DNA of 64,000 nt from DAHUYF01 sp035509275 (GTDB lineage: Bacteria > Pseudomonadota > Alphaproteobacteria > ATCC43930 > CGMCC-115725): NCBI GenBank assembly GCA_035509275.1, contig DATJLU010000232.1, forward strand, positions 10,505-74,504, read 5' to 3'. Shown piece by piece: positions 8,394 to 18,000 of this stretch. The first letter of the stretch is position 1. Each line of letters starts with the position of its first letter. The translations under genes were made by a program, and so were the position numbers. The notes under the pieces were generated by a model. It was given only the letters and a program-made list of their open reading frames with translations, searched no databases and had not been told where the DNA came from.

Positions 8394-9089
8394 ATGACGG
8401 ACGCGACGGAAGCGGCTAGCACCAGCCTCCCCACGGCTTCCGATACCCGCATACGGCTTCAGGCTCGGCGCACGGCGCGGCGGCGCGCCAACACGATGCG
8501 CCGCCTGCATCATCATGCGGTGCGAACCGACGACATGGCGGCGACGCGGCGCTTCTATGAGGATCTGCTCGGCATGCCGATGGTGGCCGCGCTCCGGGAG
8601 AGCGTCGATCTCGGCGGCGGCGAGAAGCCCTTCCTGCATTGCTTCTTCGAGATGGCCGATGGCGGCTGCCTCGCTTTCTTTCAATTCCTGCCGGACGCCT
8701 TCGGGCCCGCGACCAAGCTGCCGCGACATGGGGTCGATCACCATCTGGCGATGCTGGTTCCCGGCTTCGAGGAGATCGCGCGGCTCAAGGCGAAGTTCGA
8801 CGCCCTGCTGTATCCGAACTGCGGCATCAATCACGGCTTCTGCTATTCGCATTATGTGCGCGATCCCAACGGCATGCTGGTCGAGTTCGTCGTCGAGCCC
8901 GCCAACGAGCTCGAGCTGTGCGAGACGGCCGCCGCCTCGGCGCATGAAGAGCTCGCGAAATGGCAAGACCAGGATTACACGCCAAACCATCTCGCGCGCG
9001 CGACGATGGCCTGCCCCTTCCCGACCTCGCCCGCCGAAGACATCGCCAAGGTGATCGCGTGCGAGCGCCACGCGGAAGAGCGACGCTGA
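8394..9089 (+). CDS. VOC-superfamily (glyoxalase/dioxygenase-fold) protein
   Basis: 231 residues, start ATG after a strong AGGAGG. A polar, arginine-rich N-terminal tail (~1-38) precedes a VOC module: MRRLHHHAVRTDDMAATRRF (first metal-ligand strand), then GVDHHLAMLVPGFEEI and HYVRDPNGMLVEFVVEP, whose His and Glu fit the metal-binding positions of this fold. The family includes glyoxalases, extradiol dioxygenases and epimerases, so the reaction is open. A conserved cluster motif upstream and the acyl-CoA ligase before it suggest a shared catabolic role. Confidence 0.8.
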   Translation: MTDATEAASTSLPTASDTRIRLQARRTARRRANTMRRLHHHAVRTDDMAATRRFYEDLLGMPMVAALRESVDLGGGEKPFLHCFFEMADGGCLAFFQFLPDAFGPATKLPRHGVDHHLAMLVPGFEEIARLKAKFDALLYPNCGINHGFCYSHYVRDPNGMLVEFVVEPANELELCETAAASAHEELAKWQDQDYTPNHLARATMACPFPTSPAEDIAKVIACERHAEERR

Positions 9090-9313
9090 CCGTCCTTCGA
9101 TCGATCCTTCGCCGCCGGTCTCAACCTGACCGGAGGGCGACGGGTCGGCTGGTGCCGCGCCCGGCCGCTCTACGGGTGCACAGGCCAACCCCCCGCCAGA
9201 TGCACGCAGGGATGGATGGCTGGGCGCGGCGCCGCACCGGTCGCCATGGCAGCGCCGTCGCGGGTGCGGCCCTTGTGTACCTACTGTGGTGGCGAGTATC
9301 GGCCGGGTTTGCG

Positions 9314-10732
9314 TCAGCCCGTCTCCACCTGCCAGCCGCCGCCCAGGGCGTTGAACAGGCTGACCAGCGCCTGCAGATGCGCCAGCCTTACCTGCACCAG
9401 CGTGTCCTCGGCCGGAAACAGGGCGTTCTCGGTGTTGAGGACGGTCAGCAGATCGGTCAGTCCGACGCGGTAGCGCGCCTGGGCGATCTCGTAGGAGCGG
9501 CGCGCTTCCGCGACCGTCACCTCTTGCGCCGCCTGCTGCTCGGCGGTGCGCTGCACCGAGGCGAGCGCGTCTTCGACATTGCTGAAGGCGGAAACCACCG
9601 CCTTGCGGTAATTCTGCACCAGCTCGTCATAACGCGCCTTGGAGAATTGCAGCTGTCCTTCGAGGGCGCCGCCCTCGAAGATCGGCTGCGTCAGCGAGCC
9701 CGCCGCGCTGTAGACGACGCCCTCCGGCGTCAGGAAGTTCGAGAGCGCGAGGCTGGCAAAGCCGCCTTGCGCGGTCAGCGCCAAGTTCGGAAAGAACTGC
9801 GCCCGCGCCACCTTGATATTGGCGTTCGCCGAAACGAGCTGCGCCTCCGCCTCGGCGACGTCGGGGCGGCGCGCCAGGAGCTCCGAAGGCAAGCCGGGCG
9901 CAACCGCCGGCGCCGTGAGGCTGGCGAGCGAGGCCGGCGCGATCTTCACCTGCTCCGGCGGCTTGCCCAGGAGAATCGCGAGCGCATCCATGGTCTCCGA
10001 CAGCTGCTGCTCGAGCGGCGGGATGGCGGCGCGCTGCTCGGCGACGACCGTCCGCTGTTGCGACACGTCGAGGTCCATCGCCGTGCCGAGACGGCGCCGC
10101 CCCTCGATGACCTCCAGCACATTCTCCGCCGTCGCCAGATTCTCGCGCGCCACACCGAGGCGATCCTGCAACGACAGGAGCTGCAGATAGCTCGTCGCCA
10201 CGCCGGTGACGACGGTGAGCGCGACGACCTGCTGGTCATAGCGGCTGGCGAGCGCGGTCGCTTTCGCCGCGGCGAAGGCGGCCTGGTTCTTGCCCCAGAA
10301 ATCGACCTCGTAGGAAGCGGAAAGGGTCAGATCATATTCGGGGAAGGTGATCCGGTTGCCATGACCGGTCGGAAACAGTGCGCGCTGGCTCGATCCCGTG
10401 GCACCGGCGTTGATCGAAGGCAGCAGCGCGGCGCCGGCGATGCGCGCCTCGGCGTCGGCCTCGCGCACCCGGGCGATCGCCGCCCCGAGGTCGTAATTGG
10501 CGTCTTCGGCGTCGACGACCAGGCTGTCGAGCTCGGGCGAGCCGAAACCGCGCCACCAATCCGCCGACGGCCAAAGCGCGGTCGAAGCGCCGCTGGGCTC
10601 GCGCCAAGCAGCCGGCAGCGCGGTGGCGGGCTGCTGGTAATCGGGACCGAGGTCGCAGCCGAGCAGCAGCGCCGCCGGCAGCAGCAGAGCGGCCAGCCGA
10701 AGCGATGCCCCGGGGCGTCGCCGCCTGGTCAT
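9314..10732 (-). CDS. NodT-family outer-membrane efflux lipoprotein
   Basis: Outer-membrane channel (TolC-like factor) of the tripartite RND pump encoded by this operon. 472 residues, with a lipoprotein signal ending LLLGCDLGPDYQQP (lipobox LLGC) and two outer-membrane-efflux repeats rich in Ala/Gln coiled coil, for example SLTQPIFEGGALEGQLQFSK in the second half. The length matches NodT/OprM proteins. Its ATG overlaps the stop of the membrane-fusion gene (ATGA at 10732-10729). Last gene of the operon. Confidence 0.92.
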   Translation of the reverse strand: MTRRRRPGASLRLAALLLPAALLLGCDLGPDYQQPATALPAAWREPSGASTALWPSADWWRGFGSPELDSLVVDAEDANYDLGAAIARVREADAEARIAGAALLPSINAGATGSSQRALFPTGHGNRITFPEYDLTLSASYEVDFWGKNQAAFAAAKATALASRYDQQVVALTVVTGVATSYLQLLSLQDRLGVARENLATAENVLEVIEGRRRLGTAMDLDVSQQRTVVAEQRAAIPPLEQQLSETMDALAILLGKPPEQVKIAPASLASLTAPAVAPGLPSELLARRPDVAEAEAQLVSANANIKVARAQFFPNLALTAQGGFASLALSNFLTPEGVVYSAAGSLTQPIFEGGALEGQLQFSKARYDELVQNYRKAVVSAFSNVEDALASVQRTAEQQAAQEVTVAEARRSYEIAQARYRVGLTDLLTVLNTENALFPAEDTLVQVRLAHLQALVSLFNALGGGWQVETG

Positions 10733-12120
10733 TTGCGCCGGGCGAGAACGGTCGCCGGCTGGGGCGCGGAAACGGCGGCGATATGCTGATCCGCATCGAT
10801 GGCGGCGACGCGCATCCCCTCGGTGAGATCGACCGGCGGATTGATGATGACGCGATCGCCGGCTTCGAGCCCGGCGCGGACGACGACATTGGCACCGTCA
10901 TCCTCGGCCAGATCGAGGTGATGCAAGCGGACGACGCCGTTGTCGTAGACGGCGGCGCTGAGGCCGTTCTTGTCGAAGACGACGGCATTGGACGGCACCA
11001 CCACCACCGGCTGCGGCCGCGGGATCGACAGCCGGACGATGCCGTAGAGGCCGGGCCGCAGCGCGCCGTCGGCGTTGTCGATATCGACCTCGGTGAGCAG
11101 CGTGCGGGTACCGGGCTGCAGAGCACCGGCATTGCGCGTGACCACGCCCTGGAAGACGCGGCCCGGTATCTCCGGCACGATCACCTGCGCCGTGTCGCCG
11201 TCCTTGAGGCCGAACACCGCATTTTGCGGCACATAGACCTGGACGCGCAGCTCGTTGGTACGCTCGATCGCGAACATCGGCGTACCGGCCGAAGCATCGG
11301 CGGTGACGAGATCGCCGACATCGACCTGGCGTTGGGTGATGACACCGTCGAAGGGCGCGGTTACCCGCTCGAAGCCGGTGAGCTGCTCGAGCCGCGAGAC
11401 ATTGGCGCTTTGCGCCTTGATATTGGCCTCGGCGACGCCGACCGCGGCCTCCGCGTTCAGCACATCGGCATTGCGCGCGGCCAGCGTGAGGCGGGCATTG
11501 TCCGCATCCTGTTGCGCCGCGTAGCCCTGCACCGCGAGCTTCGCGTAACGCTGATTCGTCACCTGGGCGAGGTCCTGATTGGCTTGCGCCTGCTGCAGCC
11601 CGGCATGCGCCTGGTTCAGCGCCGCCTGGGTTTGAACGAGTTGCGCCTGCGCCTGGGCCAATTGCTGATCGAGATCGGGCGCGGCGATGACCGCCAGCAC
11701 ATCGCCGGCATGGACGCGGCTGCCGATATCCACCGACCGGCTCGCGACATAGCCGGTCGCCCGCGCAAAGATCGTCGCGCTGTCGAAGGCCTGCAGGCTG
11801 GCCGGCAGGTCGATGCGCTGCGGGCCATCGACCGGTGTCACGGTCACGGTGCGGACGGTCGGCACCGTATTGCGCTCCTGCGCCAGCACCGAGCGCGCCT
11901 CGGCAGAGCGCCGGAGATGGCCCCATGTCCCCACCGCGACCAGCAGCGCCAGGACCGCGAGCACGGCAAAACCGAGCTTTCGCGCGGCGCGGCGCCGCCC
12001 CGCCGTCAGCTCGGGCGTATCGCCGCTGGTGCGTCCGCGGGCGTGGGCCGCTTCGCCGGCAAGGCCGAGCGTGTCGGCGGCGCGCGCCGGATCGGAAGCG
12101 AACTGCTCTCCCTGCTTCAT
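10729..12120 (-). CDS. RND efflux periplasmic adaptor (HlyD/AcrA-type membrane fusion protein)
   Basis: Bridges the RND pump and the NodT-type channel; 463 residues. An N-terminal cytoplasmic stretch (~1-50) precedes one TM helix (LGFAVLAVLALLVAVGTWG). Then a lipoyl half-motif (GYVASRSVDIGSRVHAGDVL), a coiled-coil hairpin (DLDQQLAQAQAQLVQTQ onward) and the second lipoyl half (TAPFDGVITQRQVDVGDLVT), followed by the beta-barrel region. No lipobox, so it is anchored by the helix. Start overlaps the RND permease stop (ATGA at 12120-12117). Confidence 0.92.
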   Translation of the reverse strand: MKQGEQFASDPARAADTLGLAGEAAHARGRTSGDTPELTAGRRRAARKLGFAVLAVLALLVAVGTWGHLRRSAEARSVLAQERNTVPTVRTVTVTPVDGPQRIDLPASLQAFDSATIFARATGYVASRSVDIGSRVHAGDVLAVIAAPDLDQQLAQAQAQLVQTQAALNQAHAGLQQAQANQDLAQVTNQRYAKLAVQGYAAQQDADNARLTLAARNADVLNAEAAVGVAEANIKAQSANVSRLEQLTGFERVTAPFDGVITQRQVDVGDLVTADASAGTPMFAIERTNELRVQVYVPQNAVFGLKDGDTAQVIVPEIPGRVFQGVVTRNAGALQPGTRTLLTEVDIDNADGALRPGLYGIVRLSIPRPQPVVVVPSNAVVFDKNGLSAAVYDNGVVRLHHLDLAEDDGANVVVRAGLEAGDRVIINPPVDLTEGMRVAAIDADQHIAAVSAPQPATVLARRK

Positions 12121-15100
12121 GACAAAGTTCCTTCTTTGGGTGCGGCGGCGGGCTCGGCTGGGCCGCCGGGGTCGCCACGGCCGATGACAGAATAGAGATA
12201 GGGCACGAAGAGCAGGGTCGTGACGGTGCCGACCACGAGGCCGCCGATCACGGCGCGCGCCAGCACCGCGTTCTGCTCCTCGCCGGCGCCGCCCAGCGCC
12301 ATCGGCAGCATGCCGACGATCATCGCCGCCGCCGTCATCAGCACCGGCCGAAGCCGCGTCTTGCCGGCGACAAGCGCCGCTTCGCCCGCGGGGAGCCCCT
12401 CCTGCCGGAGCTCGCGGGCAAAGGTCACCAGCAGGATCGAGTTCGCCGAAGCGACGCCCACCGACATGATCGCGCCCATCAGCGAGGGCACGCTCAACGT
12501 GGTGCCGGTGACGAAGAGCATGAGCACGATGCCGCTCGCCGCCCCCGGCAACGCGAGGATGACCGCGAAGGGATCGAGAAAGCTCTGATAGTTCACCACC
12601 ATGAGGAAGTAGACGAAGATGGCGGCGAAGATGAGGCCGAGGGTCAGATTGCCGAAAGCCGAATTCATACTCTCGGTCTGCCCGCGCACGACGATGCGGT
12701 TGCCCGGCTTCAACTGCCCCTGAAGCTGATGGACGACGGTATCGATGGCCCGCGCGACGCCGCCGAGATCGCGCTCCTGGACATTGGCATAGACGTCGTA
12801 AACCGGCTGGATGTTCGACTGATTGTAAACGGATTGCACCGGGCGGCGCTCGACGCTGGCGACATTGCCGAGCAGCGTCGGCACCGGCGCCGCGACCGCA
12901 GCGACGGTCGAGACCGGCGTGTCGTCGAGCGCATTGACGTTGTTGATGCGGTATTCCGGCGTCTGGACGGCGAGGTAGTAAGGAATGCCGGAATTCGGAT
13001 CGGTCCAGAAATTGGGTGATACCTGCTCGGAGGAGCTGAGGCTGATATTGAGGTTGTTGGCGATGCTGGCCAGCGACAATCCCAGCTGCTGCGCGCGCGT
13101 GCGGTCGATGGCGTAATAGAGCTCCGGCGCGTCGAGCTCCTGCTGGATATGGGCGTCGACGATGCCAGGCAGGTCCGCGAGGCGCTGCTGCAGCCTTCGC
13201 GCGACCACGATATTGCCCGCGCGATCCTGCCCCTGGACCTGGACATCGATCTGCGACGGCACGCCGAAATTCAGAATCTGCGTCACGATGTCGGCCGGCT
13301 GGAAGTAGAACAGCACGTCGGGGAAATCTTGGTGCAGCTGCTGGCGCAGCGCCCTTATATACCGGTCGGTCGGCGCGTGACCTCGCTTGAGCGAAATCAG
13401 GATCTGGCCGTCATTGACGCCGATCGCGGTGCCATCGGTGAACGCCAGATTATAGACGCGCTGCGGCAGTCCGATATTGTCGAGAATGGGTCCCAGGTCG
13501 CGCGGCGGGATCTGGCGCCGGATATCGTCCTCGACCGCCTGAAAGATCTGTTCGGTGCGCTCGATCCGCGTGCGCGGTGCCGCGCGCACATGGAGCTGGA
13601 TGAGCCCGGCATCGACCTCGGGAAAGAAATCGGTTCCGACGAAGAATGTCAGCAGCGCGGCGCCGGCGACGACGCTGCCGGCGACCGCCGGCAGGATCAC
13701 GCGGCGCCGCAGCAGGGCGCTCAGCAGCCAGCCGTAGAACTCGCGGAAGCGATCGAAGCGCCGATTGAATTGGCCGTGGAGGCGTGCAAACCAGCTCGCG
13801 GTTTCCGCCGCGTGCGCGGCATGCTCGCCGCGCAGCAGCAGCCGGATGATGATCGGGGTCAGCGTGCGCGAGATGGCATAGGACGCCAACATGGCGAACA
13901 CCACCGCCATGCCGAGCGGCGCGAACAAATATCGCGCCGCGCCTTGCAGAAAGAAGAGAGCGACGAAGACGCAGCAGATCGCCAAGGTCGAGATCAGCGT
14001 CGGCACGGCGATCCCGGCAGCGCCCTCGAGCACCGCCGTATCGAAGGCGACGCCTTCCTCGAACAGGCGATGGGTGTTCTCGATCGTGACCGTCGAATCG
14101 TCGACCAGGATGCCGACGGCCAACGCCAGACCGCCGAGCGTCATGGTGTTGAGCGTCTGGCCGAGCGCCGCGAGCACGGCGATCGAGGTCAGGATCGACA
14201 ACGGAATCGACACCATGACGATCAGCGTCGAGCGCCAGGACCCGAGGAACAGCAGGATCATGAGCGCGGTGAGGCCGGCGGCGATGGCGCCCTCGCGCAG
14301 CACGCTGTCGATCGCTTGCTGAACGAACACCGACTGGTCGAACAGCATTTGGATGTTCATTCCCGGCGGCGCCGCCCGCTGGATGTCGGGCAAAGCCGCC
14401 TTGACGCGGCGGACGACGTCGAGCGTCGACGCATCGCCGTTCTTGATGATGGTGAGCAGCACGGAGCGGCGGCCATCGGCGCGCACCACGTTCTGCTGCA
14501 CCGCCCAGCCATCGCGGACATGCGCGACATCGCTGAGCCGGACCGTGGTCGCGCCCACCTGACGGATCGGGAGCTGATTGAGCGCGTTGATCGTCGGCGC
14601 GTTCGCATTGGTGCTGACGATGAACTGCTTGTCGCCCATCTTCGCATCGCCCGAGGGCAGGGTCAGGCTTTGCGCGTTGACGGCATTCACGACGTCATTG
14701 GGGGTGACGCCGTCGGCCCGCAGCGCGTCGGGATTGAGATCGACCATGATCTGCCGATATTTGCCGCCATAGGGCGTCGGCAGCGTAATGCCTTGGATCG
14801 GCGCGAGCGCCTGGCGAATCCGGTAGATGCCGTAGTCGTAGAGCTGTTGCTCGTTGAGGCGATCCGAGCTGAGGCTGAGCTGCAGCACCGGCACGCTGGA
14901 GGCGTTGTACTGCACCACGATCGGCGGCTGGACCCCCGGCGGCATCAAGGCGCGGATCGCGTTGCTGGCCGAGACGATCTGGCTCACCGCCAGATCGATG
15001 TTGACGTTCGGCTGGAAGTAGATCTTCTCGACCGAGACGCCGGAGAGCGTCTGCGATTCGATGTTGCGGATATCGTTGACGTTGGCGCTGATCGAATATT

Positions 15101-15302
15101 CGCTATAGGTGGTAATCCGGTTTTCCATCTCCTGCGGCGTCAATCCCGTGTACTGCCAGATCACGGTGACGACGGGGATGTTGATGCGGGGGAAGATATC
15201 CTTTGGCGTCGTGGCGACGGCGCTCACGCCGAGCACGAGAATCAGCGCCGCCATGACATAAAAAGTATGCGGAAAGCGCAGCGCGAAGCGGACGATGCCC
15301 AT
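12117..15302 (-). CDS. RND multidrug efflux permease (AcrB/MdtB type)
   Basis: Proton-driven inner-membrane pump, 1061 residues, the usual size. It begins with a short cytoplasmic end and TM1 (YVMAALILVLGVSAVATTP). TM4 carries the proton-relay double Asp in GLALAVGILVDDSTVTIENT, and the second half repeats the fold (MGAIMSVGVASANSILLVTF). The two large periplasmic loops are present. These features fit the hydrophobe/amphiphile group rather than the heavy-metal group. First gene of a three-gene operon with the adaptor and the NodT-type channel. No regulator gene is adjacent, so control is not visible. Confidence 0.93.
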   Translation of the reverse strand: MGIVRFALRFPHTFYVMAALILVLGVSAVATTPKDIFPRINIPVVTVIWQYTGLTPQEMENRITTYSEYSISANVNDIRNIESQTLSGVSVEKIYFQPNVNIDLAVSQIVSASNAIRALMPPGVQPPIVVQYNASSVPVLQLSLSSDRLNEQQLYDYGIYRIRQALAPIQGITLPTPYGGKYRQIMVDLNPDALRADGVTPNDVVNAVNAQSLTLPSGDAKMGDKQFIVSTNANAPTINALNQLPIRQVGATTVRLSDVAHVRDGWAVQQNVVRADGRRSVLLTIIKNGDASTLDVVRRVKAALPDIQRAAPPGMNIQMLFDQSVFVQQAIDSVLREGAIAAGLTALMILLFLGSWRSTLIVMVSIPLSILTSIAVLAALGQTLNTMTLGGLALAVGILVDDSTVTIENTHRLFEEGVAFDTAVLEGAAGIAVPTLISTLAICCVFVALFFLQGAARYLFAPLGMAVVFAMLASYAISRTLTPIIIRLLLRGEHAAHAAETASWFARLHGQFNRRFDRFREFYGWLLSALLRRRVILPAVAGSVVAGAALLTFFVGTDFFPEVDAGLIQLHVRAAPRTRIERTEQIFQAVEDDIRRQIPPRDLGPILDNIGLPQRVYNLAFTDGTAIGVNDGQILISLKRGHAPTDRYIRALRQQLHQDFPDVLFYFQPADIVTQILNFGVPSQIDVQVQGQDRAGNIVVARRLQQRLADLPGIVDAHIQQELDAPELYYAIDRTRAQQLGLSLASIANNLNISLSSSEQVSPNFWTDPNSGIPYYLAVQTPEYRINNVNALDDTPVSTVAAVAAPVPTLLGNVASVERRPVQSVYNQSNIQPVYDVYANVQERDLGGVARAIDTVVHQLQGQLKPGNRIVVRGQTESMNSAFGNLTLGLIFAAIFVYFLMVVNYQSFLDPFAVILALPGAASGIVLMLFVTGTTLSVPSLMGAIMSVGVASANSILLVTFARELRQEGLPAGEAALVAGKTRLRPVLMTAAAMIVGMLPMALGGAGEEQNAVLARAVIGGLVVGTVTTLLFVPYLYSVIGRGDPGGPAEPAAAPKEGTLS

Positions 15303-15771
15303 GCGGGTGACGCCTGAAGGTTAGGAGTGATGCAAGGGACCGGGGCTTTCTGCCGGCAGGCGGCAGGGCCCGCATGGGTTGCGAGGCGTCAAGCCCCGGA
15401 GTGGTATGCTTCCGCGACAGTCGGCCGAAATGAGATAGGAAGGTGAACGCAACGCGACTATAGAAGCGCCGCTAAATGGTTTCTTCACTCGCGGAGAACA
15501 ATCGGGGCGTTGCACACAAAAATGGCAATGCCTTGCCTTCTCTGCGGGCAAGGCCAAAACCGCGCGAGTGCGAGCGCGGTGCCACAGGGAGGTAAGAGGG
15601 CAGGGTCTCATCGGCGCTGACGAAGATGGCGTCGGATATCGAGGGTGTCCACAGAGCTCACAGGGTTGTGCTCGCAAAATCCGGACCGCCTGACACCGCG
15701 CGAGCTCACGGCTTGCGGCGGTATCGGGTGGCGCTGAGCGTGCGCATCGGCTGGGGGCCGCGATCGGTCCC
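15303..15771. other. Intergenic region upstream of the RND operon
   Basis: 469 bases with no credible gene; a 118-codon minus-strand frame at 15321-15677 lacks a ribosome site and reads as low-complexity. It must hold the promoter of the RND operon (minus strand), but I see no clear -35/-10 pair or operator. The hairpin at 15530-15554 is described separately. Confidence 0.5.
15530..15554 (-). terminator. Possible intrinsic terminator or attenuator hairpin
   Basis: Perfect 8-bp arms GCCTTGCC (15530-15537) and GGCAAGGC (15547-15554) with a 9-base loop. On the minus strand the stem is followed a few bases later by ATTTTTG. It could end transcription of the small gene at 15772-16044 before the RND operon. 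The T tract is short and offset, so this is tentative. Confidence 0.35.
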
Positions 15772-16044
15772 TTAGCGGATGATCGGCTGCCCGCCCTGCA
15801 ACTGCGCCTGGTACGATTGAGACGAGGCTCTGTCCGGGCCAGCGATGGCGGGCGAGGCGTCCGGCTGGCTCGCCGGATCGAGTTGATGCGGCGGAACGGA
15901 CGCGACTCTAGGCATGGGCTGCGGGAAATCCTGGAACAGATACCCCGGAGGGTCCGCCAGAGCAGCCGGAGCCGCCGCCAGAAGCAACAGGGCGGCCAGC
16001 GCCGCGCGGTGCAACACCTGTGTTGTTCGGTTGTGGACGATCAT
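15772..16044 (-). CDS. Small secreted proline/glutamine-rich protein
   Basis: 90 residues, family not recognised. Clear Sec signal peptide: basic start, hydrophobic core AALAALLLLAAAPAALA, cleavage expected after ALA before DPPGYLF. The mature ~60 residues are rich in Pro, Gln, Ser and Asp with no cysteine, consistent with a small periplasmic or surface-exposed disordered protein. The minus-strand ATG at 16044 follows GGAGACGGCA, an acceptable ribosome site. Possible hairpin terminator downstream at 15530. Confidence 0.6.
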   Translation of the reverse strand: MIVHNRTTQVLHRAALAALLLLAAAPAALADPPGYLFQDFPQPMPRVASVPPHQLDPASQPDASPAIAGPDRASSQSYQAQLQGGQPIIR

Positions 16045-16274
16045 TGCCGTCTCCTTGAAACCGGAAAGTTACGATCGAGACGTTTCACAGGGAGGGGACG
16101 AGCGTTGATTGGCCGTGCGCTCTATCCATCGCTGTGTCGCTCTGCTGAGGAGATGGGCTGGCCGGCCGCTTAAATCCTGGAGCGCAGGCTGAAGCCTGCT
16201 GAATCCATCTGGCCGTTCCGGCGCGACGCGAATGCGGCGGGCGCGAGGGCCGGAGGGACTACGCCCTTTCCATC

Positions 16275-16371
16275 GTCGCCTTGCTCGCGAAAGCGGGCAG
16301 CCAGTGCCACCGCTGCGGCGAATGGAGCCTATGCTCTGGGTTCCCGCTTTCGCGGGCACGACGGGAATGAC
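16275..16371. repeat. Dispersed palindromic intergenic repeat (REP-like)
   Basis: Two related segments facing each other: CTCGCGAAAGCGGGCA (16284-16299) and CCCGCTTTCGCGGG (16343-16356), the latter followed by CACGACGGGAATGAC. The wording GTCATTCCCG...CGCGAAAGCGGGAACCC is a well-known dispersed repeat in alpha- and betaproteobacteria, and the spurious minus-strand translation contains the telltale VPAKAGTQ. It lies in the 421-base gap 16045-16465 between two minus-strand genes, where I see no other feature. Confidence 0.65.
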
Positions 16372-16465
16372 TACTGGGATCGTAGAAATATTCGAGATGA
16401 GTGCATGCCACCCACTTCGGGGAGACGACCAAGGATCGGGAGAGCCGGCCTTGCCAAAATCAGCG

Positions 16466-17992
16466 CTAATCCGCCGCCACATGCACGGCACCGGCCGGCG
16501 GCCGGGTGCGGCGCAGCAGCACCAGCAGCGGAACGGCGGCCAAGGTCACCACCATCATGAATTTGAAATTATCGATATAGGCGATCATCGCCGCCTGGCG
16601 GGTGACTTCCTGATTAAGCGCCGCGAGCCCCGCCGTGGTGTGCAGGTTCCAGAAATGCTGCATGGCCGGCAGCCGCAGCGCCGGCACAAAGGGCGACACT
16701 TCGCCGGCGAGCGAGGCGTGGACGGTCTGGGTCATGCGGTCCTGCAAGGTCTCGACCATCGAGATGCCGATGCTGCCGCCGATATTGCGCACCAGGCTGA
16801 AGAAACCGGCCGCTTGGGCGCGGAAGGACGGGTTGAGCGTGCCGAAGGCGACGGTGCTGAGCGGCACGAACAGGAAGCCGAGCCCGACGCCCTGGACCAG
16901 CCCAGCCCAGATGATCGGCCAATAATCCATGTCGAGCGAGTAGTCCGTCATCTGGTAAAGCGAGAAGGTGGTGACCGCGAGGCCGAAGAGCAGCAACAGG
17001 CGCACATCGAGGCGGTTGATGAGGCGGCCCACGGCGAGCATGGCGAACATCGTGCCGACGCCGCGCGGCATCATCACGACGCCGGCGGTGGTGACGGGGT
17101 AGTCCATCAGGTCCTGCAGCATCGGCGGCAGCAGCGCCAACGTGGCGTAGAGGATGATGCCGACGACGAAGATCAGGATGCAGCTGCCGACGAAATTGCG
17201 GTCCTTGAGCAGCACGGGGCTGAGGAACGGCCGATCGGCGATGCCGGTCCACATCGCGAACATCCACAGGCCGCAAATCGCGAGCGCGCATTCGATCACG
17301 ATCTCGCGCGAGCCGAACCAGTCGTTCTGCTCGCCGCGGTCGAGCATGATCTGCAAGGCGCCGACGCCGAGGCTGAGCAGGGCAAAGCCGAGAAAATCGA
17401 AGCGCAGGCCGCGGTCGCGCTGCGTGTCGCGGACGAAGAGCAGGATGCCGAGAAAGGCGAGGATGCCGACCGGCAAATTGATGTAGAAGACCCAGCGCCA
17501 ATTGTAATTGAAGGTGAGCCAGCCACCGAGCGTCGGCCCGAGGATCGGCCCCACCATGATGCCGGCGCCCCAGATCGCCATCGCCTGGCCCTGCTTCTCG
17601 CGCGGATTGATGTCGAGCAGCACCGATTGCGACAGCGGCACCAGCGCTGCACCAAAGACGCCTTGCAGCAGACGGAAGAGCACCATCTCGGCAAGGCTCG
17701 TGGCGCCGCCGCACAGCATCGAGGCGACGGTGAAACCGAAGACCGAGACAAGGAAGACGCGCTTCAGCCCGAGGCGGCCGGTGATCCAGCCGGTGACCGG
17801 CGTCATCACCGCGGCAGCGACGATATAAGAAGTGAGCACCCAGGTGATCTGGTCCTGGGCGGTCGAGAGGCTCCCCTGCATATAAGGCAGCGCCACATTG
17901 GCGATCGTCGTGTCGAGCGCCTGCATGATCGTCGCCAGCATGATCGAGACGGTGATCAGGCCGCGATTGGGTACGGGCGCGGTGGTGGGCAT
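16466..17992 (-). CDS. DHA2-family MFS drug exporter (EmrB-like)
   Basis: 508 residues with 14 predicted transmembrane segments. The N-terminal ALDTTIANVALPYMQGSL is the DHA2 signature (LDxTIVNVALP), GPTLGGWLTFNYNWRWVFYI is the conserved motif C/loop region, and TSYIVAAAVMTPVTGWITGR is motif A-like. It probably works with the EmrA-like adaptor encoded just upstream (8-base gap) to export hydrophobic compounds across both membranes. Third gene of the marR-emrA-emrB operon and likely controlled by the MarR protein at 19098. Confidence 0.9.
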   Translation of the reverse strand: MPTTAPVPNRGLITVSIMLATIMQALDTTIANVALPYMQGSLSTAQDQITWVLTSYIVAAAVMTPVTGWITGRLGLKRVFLVSVFGFTVASMLCGGATSLAEMVLFRLLQGVFGAALVPLSQSVLLDINPREKQGQAMAIWGAGIMVGPILGPTLGGWLTFNYNWRWVFYINLPVGILAFLGILLFVRDTQRDRGLRFDFLGFALLSLGVGALQIMLDRGEQNDWFGSREIVIECALAICGLWMFAMWTGIADRPFLSPVLLKDRNFVGSCILIFVVGIILYATLALLPPMLQDLMDYPVTTAGVVMMPRGVGTMFAMLAVGRLINRLDVRLLLLFGLAVTTFSLYQMTDYSLDMDYWPIIWAGLVQGVGLGFLFVPLSTVAFGTLNPSFRAQAAGFFSLVRNIGGSIGISMVETLQDRMTQTVHASLAGEVSPFVPALRLPAMQHFWNLHTTAGLAALNQEVTRQAAMIAYIDNFKFMMVVTLAAVPLLVLLRRTRPPAGAVHVAAD

Positions 17993-18000
17993 GGCGCCCC

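Noticed and set aside
8960..10789. 609-codon plus-strand open frame opposite the NodT-type gene
   Set aside because: Antisense shadow of a GC-rich coding region: charged, repetitive composition, no family pattern, and it covers a well-supported gene on the other strand.
13149..15317. 722-codon plus-strand open frame opposite the RND permease
   Set aside because: Very Asp/Arg/His-rich translation typical of antisense frames; the minus-strand permease is unambiguous.
16069..16491. 140-codon minus-strand frame with VPAKAGTQ wording
   Set aside because: Translation of a dispersed palindromic repeat, not a protein gene.
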